A DNA stretch of 7,454 bases from Spirochaetota bacterium (lineage in GTDB: Bacteria; Spirochaetota; UBA4802; JAFGJZ01), in the NCBI GenBank assembly GCA_023396615.1, contig JAEWVM010000147.1:1-7454 (forward strand), in the 5' to 3' direction. Under the pieces are notes generated by a model. That model ran no database searches and was not told the DNA's origin. It saw only the letters and a list, made by a program, of their open reading frames with translations. Made by a program: the position numbers and the translations under genes. Position 1 is the first letter of the stretch; each line of letters begins with the position of its first letter. Below are positions 5,880 to 7,454 of the stretch, in pieces.

Positions 5880-5908
5880 TTGAAAGAGTTTACTCCCGCT
5901 GATATAAT
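5880..5908 (+). promoter_or_regulatory. Sigma70-type promoter for the PilZ-like gene
   Basis: TTGAAA (5880-5885) and a perfect TATAAT (5903-5908) are separated by exactly 17 bases. Transcription would start near 5914-5915, giving a leader of about 14 bases that contains the GAGG ribosome binding site (5920-5923) 5 bases before the ATG at 5929. This suggests fairly strong constitutive expression, with no room for a leader riboswitch. Confidence 0.75.
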
Positions 5909-5928
5909 ACCTCAAGTATGAGGTTAAA

Positions 5929-6960
5929 ATGGATATTGAACCTGTTGTAAATTTCCTCGGCTTCAAATGGCGCGTACCCGGTAACACTGAACTGATAATA
6001 GGCTTTACTCTAATCGGAATTGTAGCCGGAATATATTTTTTATTCAGATATCTCAAATATCTTGAAAATCTTAAAAAGCACGAATACCAGTTTCTTCTTT
6101 TTAAAGCCAAACATATCGGCTTAACTTCCTTCCAATACAAAATATTACGCGGAATCACCGAAATATTAAAACTGAAAAAACCATCGGAAATATTAAAAAA
6201 TAAAATTCTTTTTGAAAAATCAATTTCATCCTTCTTTGATTACATCACTGAGATGGAACAGAACAATGACAACACCGAATCGATATGCCGTGATATAGTT
6301 GTAACATATGAAAAAATTTATCATGGATCAAAACCCCGAAAGCAAATCGAATCATTCGATGAAAATGAAACCGGAACACTTTTATATGCTGTAGCAGAAA
6401 ATCAATCAAGCTTCATAGTCAAACTCATTGAAAAACTTCCGGGAACGGCCAAGTTCGAAGTTTTAAAAAGTCTGAATACAGTAAATAGTCTAAACTCAGG
6501 ATCAAAGATAAAACTTAATTTCTGGAGAGCCGGAGATGCAGAATACTCTTTTGAAGCGGAGATATTTCTTGCAGATATCAAAAACCGGATAATTGAAACT
6601 ACAGAACCGATTCTTCAGTCGCGCTTTAATCCGGTAAGAGTTCCATATGTCGAAACTATAATTCCATGCATAATTACAGTAAAACCCACAACCCCTGATG
6701 CTGATCCCGTAAAGGCTGACGGAATAATAAATAAAATAAACACTGAAGAACTTGTTTTGAGATCCGTTATAAAAATGGATTTTAAACATAACTACAATCT
6801 TGTATTTAAACTTTATGACAGCGATATCTCCGTAGACTGCCGTCTTCTATCTGACAGAACAGTATCAAGTGAAACTAATTTCTTCTATACGTTCAGATTC
6901 AGCGCAATGACCGAATCAGGGAAAAATACCATACGCAAATTCGTAATGGATCACATGTAA
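5929..6960 (+). CDS. Membrane-anchored protein with a degenerate PilZ-like C-terminal domain
   Basis: This 343-residue protein has one transmembrane helix at about 21-39 and then a basic, helical cytoplasmic region (about 40-135). A first beta-rich domain (about 150-230, including GSKIKLNFWR and SFEAEIF) resembles the YcgR N-terminal domain. A second (about 231-343) ends FFYTFRF-x6-G-x3-IRKFV, as PilZ domains typically do. PilZ domains bind c-di-GMP through RxxxR and [DN]xSxxG. Here the first site is SRFNPVR (R232 and R237, one residue too far apart) and the second is NKINTEEL (268-275), with no Ser or Gly at the expected places. Ligand binding is therefore uncertain. If it works as a YcgR-type receptor it would link c-di-GMP to motility or envelope functions; a non-binding scaffold is the alternative. 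It has its own promoter and lies 89 bases before the permease gene, probably in the same unit. Confidence 0.55.
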   Translation: MDIEPVVNFLGFKWRVPGNTELIIGFTLIGIVAGIYFLFRYLKYLENLKKHEYQFLLFKAKHIGLTSFQYKILRGITEILKLKKPSEILKNKILFEKSISSFFDYITEMEQNNDNTESICRDIVVTYEKIYHGSKPRKQIESFDENETGTLLYAVAENQSSFIVKLIEKLPGTAKFEVLKSLNTVNSLNSGSKIKLNFWRAGDAEYSFEAEIFLADIKNRIIETTEPILQSRFNPVRVPYVETIIPCIITVKPTTPDADPVKADGIINKINTEELVLRSVIKMDFKHNYNLVFKLYDSDISVDCRLLSDRTVSSETNFFYTFRFSAMTESGKNTIRKFVMDHM

Positions 6961-7049
6961 AAAATGTTATTTTTTGTAACAAATCAATTATTGTTGACTC
7001 AAAAACTTATGATGAAAATCTGAGTTAAACCATATAGGAATCAGGGAAC

Positions 7050-7454
7050 ATGAACTTTATAATTTACAAAATCCTCTTCATCGCAAAAGATAATTTTACA
7101 AACATCATCAGATCAGTAGTCTCAAGTTTCGGGATTCTTTTTCTGATAAGCTTCTTTGTTATTTATATTTCTCTTCGTGATTCAGTTACGTCATACGTAA
7201 AGGGAAATCTTTTCGATAATCTTGCAAGCGACGAAATAAAAATACTCCCGAAAAACACCAAAGAGATTGAATTTGTAAAAAGACCGGGGAGCCGTGCGAT
7301 ACCTCTTTCTACTGCAAACATAATCAGAAAAATGCCGGATTTCGTATCTATACACGGAGTAAGCAGAATAGGCTTTACACTGCGTGTTGAGGGCGAGATG
7401 CTCGGAAAAACAAAAAGAATGTATGTTCCGGTCTGCGGAGTCGACAGGGATTTT
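7050..7454 (+). CDS. ABC transporter permease, MacB/LolC (FtsX-like) type, N-terminus only
   Basis: The frame runs for 135 codons and leaves the window. The ATG at 7050 follows AGGGA (7043-7047). The protein opens with MNFIIYKILFIAKDNF, then one transmembrane helix (about 22-45, including FGILFLISFFVIYISL), then a soluble segment starting RDSVTSYV. A cytoplasmic amphipathic start, a first helix and a large periplasmic domain are the N-terminal plan of MacB/LolC/LolE permeases. These act with an ATPase in lipoprotein release, peptide or drug export, or cell-division signalling. The sequence is too short to choose between LolC/E and other MacB-type roles, and the partner ATPase is not visible. 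It probably follows the PilZ-like gene in one transcript; no convincing promoter is seen in the 89-base gap, which holds only a weak TGTTA-N7-TAACA inverted repeat (6965-6981). Confidence 0.7.
   Translation, partial: MNFIIYKILFIAKDNFTNIIRSVVSSFGILFLISFFVIYISLRDSVTSYVKGNLFDNLASDEIKILPKNTKEIEFVKRPGSRAIPLSTANIIRKMPDFVSIHGVSRIGFTLRVEGEMLGKTKRMYVPVCGVDRDF

Noticed and set aside
6994..7022. Promoter for the permease gene (TTGACT at 6994-6999)
   Set aside because: The -35-like hexamer has no acceptable -10 at 16-18 bases; the TATGAT at 7008-7013 is only 8 bases away.

Overview
The window looks like chromosomal DNA from a fairly AT-rich, diderm (Gram-negative-type) bacterium. The evidence is a lipoprotein with a lipobox and a SurA-like periplasmic chaperone fold, an RseC-type inner-membrane protein, and the start of a MacB/LolC-type permease. 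The membrane-anchored PilZ-like protein would suit a spirochaete or a similar deep-branching diderm, but no marker here fixes the phylum.

Layout: (1) Positions 1-114 hold the last 37 codons of a small protein ending in a membrane helix (+ strand). (2) Positions 115-648 are a gene-poor gap between convergent genes. The gap is packed with hairpins, about 13 between 211 and 691, and includes a three-copy family of GCATG-N3/4-CATGC palindromes alternating with AAAGGC-type hairpins. The last of these lie inside the 3' end of the next gene. (3) Positions 649-1080 (- strand) encode an RseC/MucC-family protein. (4) Diverging from it is full-length mfd (transcription-repair coupling factor, + strand). 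It is followed 49 bases later by a lipoprotein made of two tandem SurA-N-like chaperone modules with no prolyl isomerase domain. These two probably form one transcript ending at an 11-bp GAAA-loop terminator at 5830-5855. (5) A near-consensus sigma70 promoter (TTGAAA-N17-TATAAT) starts a second unit: a single-pass membrane protein with a degenerate PilZ-like C-terminus, then, 89 bases on, the N-terminus of an FtsX/MacB-type ABC permease that runs off the window.

Mfd is housekeeping DNA repair. The duplicated chaperone lipoprotein and the permease both point to envelope protein or lipoprotein handling. The PilZ-like protein may be a c-di-GMP receptor or a degenerate relative.

The most unusual parts are the hairpin array and its intrusion into the rseC-like coding end, and the isomerase-free, internally duplicated SurA-like lipoprotein. 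Hairpin and identity figures were worked out by hand from the sequence; no database search was possible.
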